The position numbers and the translations under genes are program-made. Below the pieces are notes generated by a model. That model saw nothing but the letters and a program-made list of their open reading frames with translations, ran no database searches and had not been told where the DNA came from. From Larus michahellis (Eukaryota; Chordata; Aves; Charadriiformes; Laridae), in the NCBI RefSeq assembly GCF_964199755.1, contig NC_133918.1, positions 2,418,001-2,482,000 of the forward strand: a stretch of 64,000 nucleotides of DNA, written 5' to 3'. How positions within the stretch are numbered: position 1 is the stretch's first letter; the number at the start of each line of letters is the position of its first letter. Positions 1-46,110 of the stretch are shown piece by piece.

Positions 1-2464
1 GGGCAGATGCAGTCTCGCGAGGTGCCCAGAGCAGCAGCAGCAGAAGTCCAGGTCTGAATAACGTGGTTGTGATATCTGACATCAGGTGCTACCGGCTGCC
101 GTCTGTGCCCCTCCTCAGCTGAGCCAGAGGCAGCGGAATGGAAACTTTCCACGTTTACATGCCTGTTTCCCAGCTAATTTTTAACTCGGGCAGACGCTTC
201 CTGTATATATACAGGGATCACAAAAGCACAAGATGTCCTTGCGATGACCCTCCTAGCCCAGCCTGTCTTGCGCGTTACTTGGGAGAAACCCAAAGGGCGT
301 CAGGGCTCGAGTGTGTGCGGATAAATCTGGGTAGATGCGTAAGTCCACCCATCCTGTGCCCCGTATAAACAGACTCCAGGGCGATGGCGCAAACACGGCA
401 GGATCCCTTCCTCCATGCCGCTACAGAGTGGATGATTAATAGGTGTAATGAGGACAGAGCGAACAGATGTCACTGGTTGAAGCTGGGAAGTCCTCTCCCT
501 TGGTGACACAGAGAGAAGGGACTTTACAGGAGCCCCTGCTTCCCGATAGTCACGCTGGCTCTGCAGGAGCGGCGTGGAGGGGGAGATGCCTTTTTGAGGA
601 TGGGAGAAACGCCTTTTTGAGGATGGGAGAAACACCTTTTTGAGGATGGGAGAGACTTTCTCCTTTCACTGGTAAAAGCCAGCCACAGCTGGGCTTTGGC
701 GAAGGAGTTGGGAACCAAAATCCCTTTGCGTCTCAGAGCTGCGGTCCTCGGCAGTATTTCCCTTTGCCCGCTCGCCCTGAGGCACTCCGCTCTCACGACC
801 CCGGGAACAGGAGGGAAGCAGAGAAATCTCGAGCTCATCTTTTTGCCCCTCTTGGTACCAGCGCAGAGGATTCCCAGTCGTTGAGTCAGATCATCCTGCG
901 GGGCTATCGGTTGCTGTTTCGAGCACAGCCCTTGGCGGGGCGGAGGAATCCTGGAAGGCTGATCCAAGCCTGGAGGCGTGATGAACAGGCTGCTGCCTGA
1001 CTGGGGGAAGCCGTCGTGTAGGTCACGCTGCCGTAGGTGCAGGCAGGAGGGCAGGCGGTCGCTGTGCCGGCGCCGAACGCGCCGGGTCCCTCAGCCCGTG
1101 CTGCGGCGTTGGTGTGCACCGACAGCGGCACCGGCGTGTGCTGGGAGCGCGTTAGCAGCAGCTGCGGCTGTTCCGGGATCAGCTCTCGCCTCTCGAGACA
1201 GTTTCCTTCATTGACAACGTGAACCTGTTTAATACTTTCAAGTATAACCTGAGTCACGGCAAGCTGCTCTCTGGAAAGCAGCAAGATTTCCAAAGGCGTG
1301 TTTCGGTAGGAACAGGAGCAGGAGGGTGAGCTGGCAGGAAATTCGGCTCTGGATTTTAGGTGTTGCTTTGGAGTTTGCAGGTGTGGGAGTCCAGCCTGGC
1401 TGATTTAGTGGCAGAGGAGGTTCAAGGGGCCTGGAGTTTCTGATTTAGCATCTGTGATAAATTTGCTAAATTTGTCATGGGCCTAGCTTTCAGGTGGGTT
1501 CTGGAACATCCAAGGAAAGCTTTTCGTTTGCTGGCGCTCTGAGAGGTCAGGATGGGCTGAAGCTCAGGATCTGCGGCTCAGGGAAACCTCCTGGAAAGAG
1601 GTCCGAGTCCTCAGCCCAGTATCACGCAGTGGACACAACTGCAGCCAGCAGAGACAGAGAGAACTGTCCCCGTCTAGAGCTGCTTAAGGACTAGTTCAGT
1701 CTCTGGCGGTATTTTGATTATTCTGAAAACGACTTCCAGAGGAGTCTTCCCTTTGGGACTGTGAGGCTGGCTGGAGATTGCCAGTACACAAGGTGGTCAC
1801 GCTGTGACCTGCAGTGCATTGCTGTAGCAGGAGACAACAGACGTGCCGTCTTGATGCTCCCGGGGAGTCCCAGCTTCCCGCAGAGGCAGATCCGGATCCG
1901 CGTGGCAGATCTGGACCCACGTGGCATCGGGATGTGCTCATGGCAGGTGCTAGGAATGGGCCCTTGTGCTCGGCCTCCCCTGCACAGACCCAAAAAAAGA
2001 GAACATCCCTCAGCCCTGGGGAGAGGGGTCAGGTGGAGCTCAGCTGGGACACACTGGGATGTCCGAGGAGATGTGTCCTCTATGGCACAAAGCCCAGGCT
2101 TGGCCGCGTGGGCTGGCTGGGGAGACAGCTCTGGCACCCGAGTGCCGTGGAACCTGCAAATCCAGAGAACCCCAGCCCCTGGAGAAGTCCTTAGGCTTAG
2201 TCCAGAGAAGGGGGTGAGCTGTCGGTGGCCTTGGGGTGACTGCAGCTTGCAACACCTCGCAAGATTTGATCTCGTTTTCCCCCCACCATGCTGAAAACAC
2301 TCCTGTCCCTGTGTCCCAGCCCAGCTGGTGCTTCTGAAGCGCACCGGTGTGCTGCTGCCCCAGCCTCGCAGCCCCGAGCACAAGCAAATCCTAATCTCGG
2401 CTTCGTTTCTTTGTCTCTTTCTTCCTCCCTCTCCCTCTCTCCCCCAAAATCTCTCTCTTTCCAG
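1..2464 (+). other. ADAMTS10: intron of ADAMTS10 (left part cut by window edge)
   Basis: I see no exon here. The preceding part of the disintegrin-like domain and the metalloproteinase domain are not present, so they lie left of the window. The sequence ends in a polypyrimidine tract (roughly 2,400-2,462, rich in tctct and ccctct) and the AG acceptor at 2,463-2,464. The only structured element is a three-copy 22-bp tandem repeat near 588-652. The open frames in this stretch have no similarity to a family I recognise. Confidence 0.75.
588..652 (+). repeat. 22-bp tandem repeat, three copies
   Basis: The unit gcctttttgaggatgggaga plus 'aa/ac' occurs three times head to tail, with one or two changes between copies. 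It lies in an ADAMTS10 intron and has no evident function. Confidence 0.8.
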
Positions 2465-22203
<19,739 letters not shown>

Positions 22204-23259
22204 GGACACAGCGTGACCCCCGTGGGAAAACTGGAAGGCAAAAGCTACGCCGGGGGCGGCCGCCGAGCCGGGCCCTTCCTCTCCGCCCCGGGAATCTCCC
22301 CTGGGTCCAACACAGACACTGGTCGTGCTTCCAGTGGGAGCTGGCGTCACCCAAACCCGTCCCCCAAAGACACTCACCCTTCGCCCCCGAGCTTCACAAC
22401 GGCAGGTTCCCAGTTAAACCACTGCCAGCCGCTGCAGACACTGCCAGCGCCCAGCACGACAGGAGCCGGTCGATGGGCGGTGGGAGAGGGAGAAGCTGGG
22501 CAGAGCGCGGCAGCAGGGACATTACTTGAAATTCTGACGTTGTTATTTATTAGTAGAGGACCCAGGTCCTGCAGGCGCCGAGACAGCCACCGCAGCGGCA
22601 CCGCTCGCCCCGCTCCTGCCTCGTCCTGTTCCGCGCCCGTGTCCCGAGGGCATCGTGGTCCGCGGTGGGGCATCCCCGGGGGGGGCTGAGCGCTCCGGGG
22701 GCTGCTGCCTTTCCCTCGGGGACCCCGGGGGAGGCAGGGAGGAGGTTTCATGTGCCACGGGTGACAAGCGTGGCTTGTGGCTTCTGGGCGATGGATGAAG
22801 ATGAGCTGCTGTGGGGAGCGGGGTTGGAGCAGGGATTTTGTTTTCTTGGTTTGCATCCCGTCACCTTGGGACACGCGGCAGGGGACGGAGAGCAGGTCAC
22901 TCCGTGAGCAGAGCGGTGACACCAGTTTAACTGGGAAAGGGGGTTATTCAAACTCTCTTAACAACCTACTTTTGATTGGGGTGTCCCCCTATTTTTCCCT
23001 AAAGCCCTTGTCACTATTATGACCGTTTTTTATTCCAGAGACACCTGGAAGCACGAGCTGAGGTCAGGGCCAAGCCGTGCTCGGGGTTGCAGTCACTTAA
23101 GGGGTGTCAAGGACGTGCCGGGCTGCAGGAAGCAAAGCGAAGGAGGATGCAGGACGAAACCGTCTTGGTCACAGTGTCCCCATTGCCGAGCCGTGGCTCG
23201 GGACCAGTCTGCCTGCTCCTGGCAGGGCCCTCCCCAGGGAACGCCACGGCCTCCGCGGC

Positions 23260-23347
23260 TGCTTTGCCTCCAAAGGTGCTTTGCCTCCAAAGGTGCTTTA
23301 CTTCCAAAGGTGCTTTGCCTCCGAAAGGTGCTTTGCCTCCGAAAGCG
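23260..23347 (+). repeat. 17-18 bp tandem repeat, five copies, in ADAMTS10 3' UTR
   Basis: The unit gctttgcctccaaaggt is repeated five times with ccaaagg or ccgaaagg variants. Confidence 0.85.
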
Positions 23348-23970
23348 GCCTCGCTGCACGCCGCTGGGGCCGTGGGGTGCCGGTCCCGGTGCCACCCGCT
23401 CCTCTGCCCTCGGGAGACCTCCAATGATGGGAAAAGAGCAGGCTTGAAATCCCTCCAGGTCACCTCCCGGCCAAATCTGGGCCGACACACAGCTTCTCCA
23501 CGGGCCACTGCCGCCTGCAGAGGAGAGCTGAATTTCCAGTCTACAAAGCGTGTTCTTTTTGTTATCGTTATTTTTATTATTATTATTTTCAGGCCTTTCT
23601 GCATCACAAACGTGAGAAACCTTGTCCAAAGCCATGTTCTGTTCCCCTTGGGGGTCATCTGTAGGGTGCAGGGGGGCGGACAGCCCTCTTTCCCCGGAGC
23701 AAACCTCTCCGCCCTGCCAGCCCTCACGTCTTCCTCTACCATCTCTATCCTCACCCGCTCAGCAGCCGATCGCAGCTTCTCTGGTGCTCGGCAAATCCCG
23801 TTTGGCTGTGGAGCGGGGCCTTCATTTGTCTTCCTTCCTGGTGCCATGCTCCGTTCTGACATTTTGGTGAGGGGAAGGGGGTGTTTTCACCTTTTTATAT
23901 AGATATATATATAATGAAAAATGTTTAACATACTAACTCTGAGGAGGAGCGACGTAACGGCATGATTTAT

Positions 23971-23976
23971 AATAAA
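23971..23976 (+). terminator. ADAMTS10: AATAAA poly(A) signal, probably ADAMTS10
   Basis: A canonical hexamer in an AT-rich context about 1.77 kb after the stop codon. No competing AATAAA was found between the stop and this point. Usage is inferred. Confidence 0.6.
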
Positions 23977-24308
23977 GGAGTAGCTACGATCCCGGGCACA
24001 GCTTCTGGTCCCAGTCTTGTTTCTCAAGCGGCAGAGAAGTTTCTTCTTTCTTCTCTCCTGGGCTCTGGGCAGCCCCACACCATGATGCTGACGTCGAAGG
24101 AGGGTTTTGGGCAGCAGGGGAGGGTTTTCCCTGCAGCCTGAGTAACCGGAGTGGGTCGGAGAGGTGGAGATTCGCCCGGAGCTGCTGCATGGCATGGAGG
24201 AACAGGCTTCCCCTTGGAGACCCCTCAAAGATTGGCTGTGCCCCGCCGGGCACACAGGCCCCGTGTTGGTAATGGTGGTTTGGGATTTTAGGGGAAAGGT
24301 TGGTTGAA

Positions 24309-24962
24309 GATCTAGATGTCTGTGGACCGAAACACTGCTGGTGCTGCCCTGAGTCCCTCGGGCTGGTCACCCTGGGGATTGACACAAAGGTTTGCACCGT
24401 GTCTCGTGGTCTGGAGAACCAGAGGACAGACCCTTTAGTGGAGCCTGTAGCGATAGGACAAAGGGTAATGGTTTCAAACTGAAAGAGGGGAGATTTAGGC
24501 TAGAGATGAGGAAGAAATTTGTTACTCTGAGGGTGGTGAAACCCTGACCCAGGCTGCCCAGAGAGGTGGTGGATGCCCCATCCCTGGGAAGATTCAAGGC
24601 CAGGTTGGACGGGGCTCCGAGGAACCAGATGTCCCTGCTCATGGCAGGGGGTTGGACTGGATGGCCCTTAAAGGTCCCTTCCCACCCAAACCATTCCATG
24701 AGCCTGTGATTCTGTGATTCTCACCCAGCTGCGAGTGACCGAGCTGGCAGTCAGGAGATGAGAGAGGCAATTTCAAAATCTAAGGGCGCTCACCTGGTCC
24801 TGTGTGCTTGGCCTTGACAAAGTGTTGCCCCCTCTTGTCCCAGCTGTTCCCCCCAGCGCTGCCCTGAAAGGCTCAGGGCCGAGGTTAGAACAGGTTCATT
24901 TGAGGAGGAGAGATCTCAGGAACGCTTTGATCCTCTTGTCTTCCGCAAACTCTGCTGGTGAG
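24309..24962 (+). repeat. unclassified dispersed repeat, copy B, split by a CR1 insertion
   Basis: Similar to 18,991-19,387 in two blocks, 24,309-24,420 and 24,728-24,962. Between them sits a CR1 3' end that is absent from copy A, where ggagaacc is followed almost directly by ctgcgagtgac. The empty-site comparison shows that the CR1 inserted after this repeat was already in place. Confidence 0.8.
24421..24727 (+). mobile_element. CR1 LINE 3' fragment inserted in repeat copy B
   Basis: It carries gtagcgataggacaaagggt, ggccaggttggacggggctc and a terminal gtgattctgtgattct. It is in sense orientation and 5'-truncated. Its borders are defined by comparison with the uninterrupted copy at about 19.1 kb. 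Confidence 0.88.
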
Positions 24963-25243
24963 AGACGTGCCCCGCGCAGGCTGTGTGTTGGCCATGGATG
25001 GTGGCTGCAGCGTGACCCCCCCCTCCCGGCACTGCTGTGCTGCCTCCACGCTGGAAAAGGTGAGGAGAGACCCCATGAGTGTCATCGGGGAAGAGCCCGA
25101 TGGGGCCATACCAGGTGCCAGGGTGGGCTGTGCAGCACTGAGTGCTCCCGGCACGGCCAGCCCTTGCTCTGGGTGCTGGTGGAGCCGGCACGGGTTTCCT
25201 GCAGCAGTGGCAGTGGGGGGGACGTGGCAGTGGAGAACTGAGT

Positions 25244-26112
25244 GGTGCGGTCAACAGGCCAGAGGGACGGGATGTCATCCAGAGGGACCTGGACGAGCTG
25301 GAGAGGTGGGCCTGAGCAAACCTTACGAAGTTCAACAAGGCCAAGTGCAAGGTCCTGCTCTTGGGTCGGGACAACCCTTGTTATCAATATGGGCTGGGGG
25401 ACGATGTGATAGAGAGTAGCCCTGCAGAAAAGGACTTGGGGGTCCTGGTGGATGAAAAGCTGGACATGAGCCAACAATGTGCACTCGCAGCCCAGAAGGC
25501 CAATGGCATCCTGGGCTGCATCAAAAAAAAACGTGGCCAGCAGATCCGGAGAGGTGATTCTGCCCCTCTGCTCTGCTCTGGTGAGACCCCACCTGGAGTG
25601 CTGTGTCCAGCTCTGGAGCCCTCAGCACAGGAAGGACACGGAGCTGTTGGAGCGGGGCCAGAGGAGGCCACAAAGATGATCCGAGGGCTGGAGCACCTCT
25701 GCTGGGAGGACAGGCTGAGAGAGCTGGGGTGTTCAGCCTGGAGAAGAGAAGGCTCCGCGGAGACCTTCCAGCCCCTTCCAGTCCCTAAAGGGGGCTACAG
25801 GAAAGCTGGGGAGGGACTGTTTGCAAGGGCATGGAGCCATAGGACGAGGGGCAATGGTTTAAACTAGAGCAGGGCAGGGTTAGATCAGACATGAGGAAGA
25901 AGTTCTTTACACAGAGGGTGGTGAGACACTGGCCCAGGTTGCCCAGAGAGGGGGTGGAGGCCCCATCCCTGGAGACATTCAAGGCCAGGCTGGATGAGGC
26001 TCTGAGCAACCTGATCTAGTTCAAGCTGTCCCTGCTCAGTGCAGGGGGTTGGACGGGATGGCCTTTAGAGGTCCCTTCCGACCCAACACATTCCATGATT
26101 CCATGATTCTGA
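25244..26112 (+). mobile_element. CR1 LINE fragment, about 0.87 kb, longest in the window
   Basis: It covers more of the ORF2 3' region than the others (gggacctggacgagctggag, gttcaacaaggccaagtgca, gacttgggggtcctggtgga) and runs to attccatgattccatgattc. The reading frame has drifted. It lies between ADAMTS10 and MYO1F in sense orientation. Confidence 0.93.
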
Positions 26113-26880
26113 CTGTGCTCAGCCCTGGGCTTCCCGCTGCGGAATACCTGTTTTCTTTGCCATCTTGGCTGCTTTCTGCTGGGGGCTGGCCGCTTCTGAG
26201 GAGCTGTGCCCACGCTGGCAGGGTCTCGGATGGGGCCGGGACCTCTTAGCGTGATGGATTCCCTTCTTTAAGCACAGCCTGGAGTCAGCGTGGTGGCACC
26301 GTCGCGGTGAGCCGGGGTTTGCACACCAGGCCTGTGGCATGAAGCTGGGTCCATGCGTGTGCAGGAGTCGCGGCGCTGCAGTCGCCCCGGGGGTGCCGCC
26401 GTGGCCATGCCCCGTGGGGACCCCCGCTCTCATCCCCCCCCACAGCTCCAGCGATGGGCTTTCTGAAATGGCTTCGCCAAAACATTTCCTCCAATGTGGC
26501 CTTTTTCTTTCAAAAGACCTGGGAAACAAAAAAAAAAAACAAACAAAAAAAAAAGCAGCAACCAAAAGCATCAAAAGCATCTCGCTCCTAAAAGCGCCTT
26601 AAAGCAGAGCATCCCCCAGCAGTGACTGGCCACCCCTGCAGGGGGACACATCAAACTGTCACCTCGGGGAGGCGGGGGGGGGGGGGCTGGGTTTTGCAGA
26701 GTCTCTGAGCATCCCTGCAGCGGGACCCGGCGCCCACCCCCTTCCCCAGGCTGGTGACCCCCAGCACCAGCAGCACCCGTCTGCAGCAGAGGTGGGGGTC
26801 ACCCTGGGCAGGGCCACCCCAAGGTTGTCCCCCCCGCCCCCAGCAGCAAAGAGCCGCCCTCGCCCTCCCCACCCCTGGCA
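26113..26880. other. intergenic, no gene seen
   Basis: Unique-looking sequence between the long CR1 and the MYO1F promoter. It contains A-rich stretches (about 26,528-26,558) and a G run near 26,675. No splice-consistent coding similarity was recognised on either strand. Confidence 0.6.
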
Positions 26881-27051
26881 AACCGGTACGAAATGAGGAA
26901 GTGGGAGGAGGAAAAAAAAAAAAAAAAAAAATTTGGTTGCAATTTGTAGTTGCAGCAGAAACACAAAAGCAAAGCGCTTCGAGATGAACCTGGGCCCTCG
27001 GTGACAGCAGCCCCGAGTGCCCCGTCCCCGGGGGCGAGCCGCAGGGACACC
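26881..27051 (+). promoter_or_regulatory. MYO1F: MYO1F proximal promoter and 5' UTR (inferred), PU.1-like site
   Basis: Upstream of the MYO1F start codon. The motif tgaggaagtggg at 26,894-26,905 fits the purine-rich GAGGAAGT core bound by PU.1/SPI1. PU.1 drives myeloid genes, and MYO1F is mainly a blood-cell myosin. It is followed by a 20-base A run (26,912-26,931). No TATA box is obvious. The transcription start is not determined, so the division between promoter and 5' UTR is unknown. Confidence 0.5.
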
Positions 27052-42552
<15,501 letters not shown>

Positions 42553-42935
42553 GCCGGGCGCCGCGGCCGCGTGGCCGGAGGCAAGGAAGGAGTCGCCATC
42601 CATCCTCCCACCCCACCTCTGCCGAGGCAGTGCCGAAGGGGCCAGCGGCAGCTCCGCGATGGTTCTCCACCGACGCCGGTGTTGAGCAAGTGCTTCCTGA
42701 CGAGCCCCCCCCGGCCAGCGCTGGCTACCGGGATGTGCCGATGCCGACCGCCGTATCCCACAGCCGCTTCCGATGGTGACCTCCCTGCAGCAAGGACCGG
42801 CTCTTTGCTGCTTGTTCGTACCCTGGGAGTGGAACTGCTTTGGTGACTCTGGGGTATAAATTGTTGTTTATTTAGGATTGTTGTTAATAATTATGGTAAA
42901 TAATCAGACTCATCAAATCTGAGTCTGACAAACTG
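42553..42935 (+). other. MYO1F: MYO1F 3' UTR and probable 3' end
   Basis: Sequence after the TGA at 42,550-42,552 becomes AT-rich from 42,850. There is no AATAAA; TATAAA at 42,855-42,860 is a known weaker hexamer and could serve. A 9-bp inverted repeat (42,904-42,928) lies just beyond it. The end coordinate is an estimate. Confidence 0.5.
42904..42928 (+). other. perfect 9-bp inverted repeat (hairpin) near MYO1F 3' end
   Basis: The arms tcagactca and tgagtctga are separated by 7 bases (tcaaatc). In RNA this would fold into a short stem-loop. Its AT-rich place after the putative poly(A) signal suggests a possible 3'-end element, but it could be chance. Confidence 0.5.
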
Positions 42936-44149
42936 AGCCTGGAGTTTGTATTTCACCCTGGTGTGGGCCCGGGGCTCCCACTGGCAAGAGACCTGCACCT
43001 GAATGGGGGGGGACGCGGGAGGACACACGCTGGAGGTGGCCTCGTTCCCTCTACGTTGAACCCTCCAGGAGATGTCGAATCCAGAAACCCAACGCCCGCC
43101 GGAACCTGGCTCCGGTGTCTGCGCAGCCTGGCGCGACTCTGGGAGCTGCCGGGGAAGCCACGAGGCAGAGCAGGACCACGGGGTGCGGCAGGACCGGGGG
43201 GGTGCCATCGCCGTTCCCCGATTTCCCGCAGGACAAGCGGCCAGGAGCACTCATCCAGAGCCCACCGAGCTGCAGCAGCGTTTTCCCATGGTGGTTTGGG
43301 GGGGGAAAGGGGGGGGTCATGTCCGTGGGGGCCCAGGGCCGACGTATGGTTTGGAAACCGCCGTCCTCGGCTGCACCAGCTCCGGGGTTCAGGGGTCCCT
43401 CTGTGCCCCGATGGTGGGACATGGGGACAGCTGGGGGTGGGGGGGTCTTGGCGGGGGCAGGGGGGCCTGACTCCATCCCGGGGTCGTTCCGGGAGGTTTG
43501 CAGCAGGGAGAGGGACGAACGGTGACGACATGTTGGGGCTCGTCCCTGTCTGCCCCCCGCTCCCCCCGCCGAGCCCCACACCGGGCGGCCGGAGGAAGTG
43601 ACGCCAGCGTTGCCCTGCCTTGGCCTCGCGTCCCAGCCCTCCTCTTCCTCCCTCCCGCAGCCCCCACCGGCGCTGCCTCCCCCCCCCAGCCCAGCAGGCA
43701 GACCCCCTGCCCCAGAGACGGGGGGGGCTACAGAGGGGGTCAGGGGACCCTGTTTCCTCCAGGGTGGGGGTGTCACGGGGCAGGAGGCTGCTGGGATGTG
43801 AAGTCCTCCGTGGCCCCACGCTGCAAGCGGTGCTCGGGTCTCCCCATCACGGGTTTTTACAACCCCTGCAGCCCCTTGGGGTGATTTTTCCTGCAAATCA
43901 CAGGTTTTTAGGATGCACTGCGGAGCTTGGGAGAACCTGGGTGGGGGGGAGGTGGGGGGGGGGGTGGGGGAAGAAAGGCAGACCCTCTGTTTTTATTTTA
44001 TTTTTTAACTGTGGGGATTTAGGAAACTCCTTCCTGCACCTTCCAGCCCTTCTTTGGGGCCTTTATTGGGAAGGGGTGGGGGGGCAGCACCCTGGCAGTG
44101 GGTGCCGTGCAAGTGGGATGGTCCCACTGGAGCTGGGCCAGCTCATCAC
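42936..44149. other. intergenic, no gene seen
   Basis: GC-rich DNA with G and C runs (for example near 43,300 and 43,950). The open frames on both strands are products of base composition. I recognise no protein family, RNA or mobile element. Confidence 0.55.
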
Positions 44150-45560
44150 TCACTGGGCTGCTCCGAGGGGCTCTGGGTGTTCCGAGGGGCTCCAGGGTCT
44201 CTGAGGGTCCTGGGAGGCTCCGAGGGGCTCGGGCTGCACTTCGGGGCCATGCGTGATCTGATGGGTTCGGGATGCTCCGAGGAGTCCAGGGTGCTCCGAG
44301 GAAGTCGGGGTGCTGAGAGGGCGCTGGGATGCTCTAAGGGGTGCAGGGTGCTCTGAGGGGCTTGGGGAGCTCCAGAAGGCTTGGGGTGCCCAGGGATGCC
44401 CTAAGCGGTCCAGGGCTTCCCAAAGGGTTCTTAGGACCCCAGGATGCTCCGAGGGCAGCAGGATGCTCTGAGGGCCCTGGGATGCTCGGGGGAGCCTGGG
44501 CTGCTCCAAGGAGCCCAGGATGCTCCAAGGGCCTAGGATGCTCCAAGGACCCCGAGATGCTCCAAGGGCCCCAGGATGCTCCAAAGACCCTCAGGATACT
44601 CCAAGGGCCCAGGATGCTCCAAGGGCCCAGGCTGCTCCAAGGACCCTGAGATGCTCCCAGCTCCCTGGGATGCTCCAAGGACCCTGAGACACTCCAAATG
44701 CCCTCAGGATGCTCTGAAGGCCTTCAGGATGCTCCAAGGACCCTGGGATGCTCCAAAGGTCCCCGGGATGCTGCAAGGACCCTGGGATGCTCCAAAGGCC
44801 TAGGATGCTCCAAAGGCCCCCAGGATGTTCCAACGACCCTGGGATGCTCCAAAGGTCCCCGGGGAGTTCTGAGGGCCTGGGATGCTCTAAGGACACCAGG
44901 ATGCTCCAAGGACCCCGAGATACTCTCTGCTCCCTGGGACTTTCCGAAGGCCCCCAGGATGCTCCGAGGCCCCCGGGATGCTCTGAGGACCCTGGGATGC
45001 TCCAAAGGCCCCCGGGATGTTCTGAGGGCCCAGGATGCTCCAAGGACCCCGGGATGCTCCAAAGGCCCCCAGGATGCTCCGAAGGCCCGCAGGATGTTCC
45101 AAGGACCCTGGGATGCTCCAAGGACCCCGGGATGCTCCAAAGGCCCCCAGGATGCTCCAAGGACCCTGGGATGCTCCAGGGACCCCGGGATGCTCCAAAG
45201 GCCCCCAGGATGTTCCAAGGACCCTGGGATGCTCCAAGGACCCCGGGATGCTCCAAAGGCCCCCAGGATGTTCCAAGGACCCTGGGATGCTCCAAGGACC
45301 CCGGGATGCTGCAAAGGCCCGCAGGATGTTCCAAGGACCCTGGGATGCTCCAAGGACCCTGGGATGTTCCAAGGACCACGGGATGCTCCAAGGACCCCGG
45401 GATGCTCCAAGGACCCCGGGATACTCCCTGCTCCCTGGGACGTTCCGAAGGTCCCCGGGATGCTCCGAGGACCCTGGGATGCTCCAAAGGCCCCCAGGAT
45501 GTTCCAAGGACCCCGGGATGCTCCAAAGGCCCCCAGGACGCTGCCGAGGGCCCGGGATGC
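44150..45560 (+). repeat. large 19-20 bp minisatellite, about 1.4 kb
   Basis: Head-to-tail units on the pattern ggatgctccaaaggccccca (20 bp) and ggatgctccaaggaccccg (19 bp), roughly 70 in all by eye. In the right half a higher-order unit of about 58 bp (20+19+19) recurs almost identically, for example from 45,183 to 45,300. The left half (44,150-44,700) is older-looking and more diverged. Units lack stop codons in most frames, giving open frames over 400 codons on both strands. The array ends directly against a CpG island. Confidence 0.95.
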
Positions 45561-45758
45561 TCCAGCCGCCCGCAGCCGCTGGGGTGCGGATCGCTCCCGC
45601 TGCCGGCAGCCGCCAGAGAGGGGGGGCGGGGGGGGGGAAGAAAAACACCCGGGAAAAACACCCGGGGGGCAGCGGGGCGGGGCGGGGCCGGGCCAGGCCA
45701 CCCCCCCCGCGGCCCCCGCCCCCCCTTCCGCACCGCTCCTTCCTCCCCCCCCCCCGTC

Positions 45759-45791
<33 letters not shown>

Positions 45792-46110
45792 GCTCTCGCG
45801 ACAGCTCCGCGCAGAAAATGGCCCCGCGGCCGCGCCGCCGCTGATGCGCGCTCCGGGCGGCGCCGGCCCCGCCGCAGCCCCGGTACGTGCGGGGACGGGC
45901 CGGGGAGGCGGCACCGGGCACCGGGGGGAGGGGGAAACGGGGCCGCCGGGGCACCTGGAGGGGGTCACCGGTACCGAGACGGGGGGACCGGCACCGGGGG
46001 GGGGGGTGTCGGCACTGTGGGGGGTACCGGTACCGGCGGGGGCTACCGATACCGGGAGTACCGGCGCCCTGCAGGGAGGTGGGACGTGCACCGGGAGCTG
46101 CGGGGGGGAG
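45561..46110 (+). promoter_or_regulatory. ZNF414: CpG island, probable ZNF414 promoter and first exon
   Basis: Very dense CpG sequence with a (TCC)n tract at about 45,763-45,785 and a good donor, gtacgtg, at 45,883. A first exon ending at 45,882 is plausible. It would contain two short upstream reading frames that overlap as TGATG at 45,842-45,846. Assignment to ZNF414 rests on orientation and on the lack of another gene to the right before 50.3 kb; it could also start an unannotated transcript. Confidence 0.5.

Larger units (their letters stand above)
22204..23995 (+). other. ADAMTS10: ADAMTS10 3' UTR (inferred)
   Basis: No frame here resembles a known protein, and the only AATAAA I see downstream of the stop is at 23,971-23,976. 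The stretch includes a five-copy 17-18 bp tandem repeat (23,260-23,347) and an AT-rich block near 23,897. The end coordinate is an estimate from the poly(A) signal. Confidence 0.65.

Noticed and set aside
1494-2383. Several open frames of 60-220 codons at the left end, considered as an upstream ADAMTS10 exon
   Set aside because: None contains the cysteine pattern expected just before EVCSELWC, and no acceptor/donor pair fits the needed phase.
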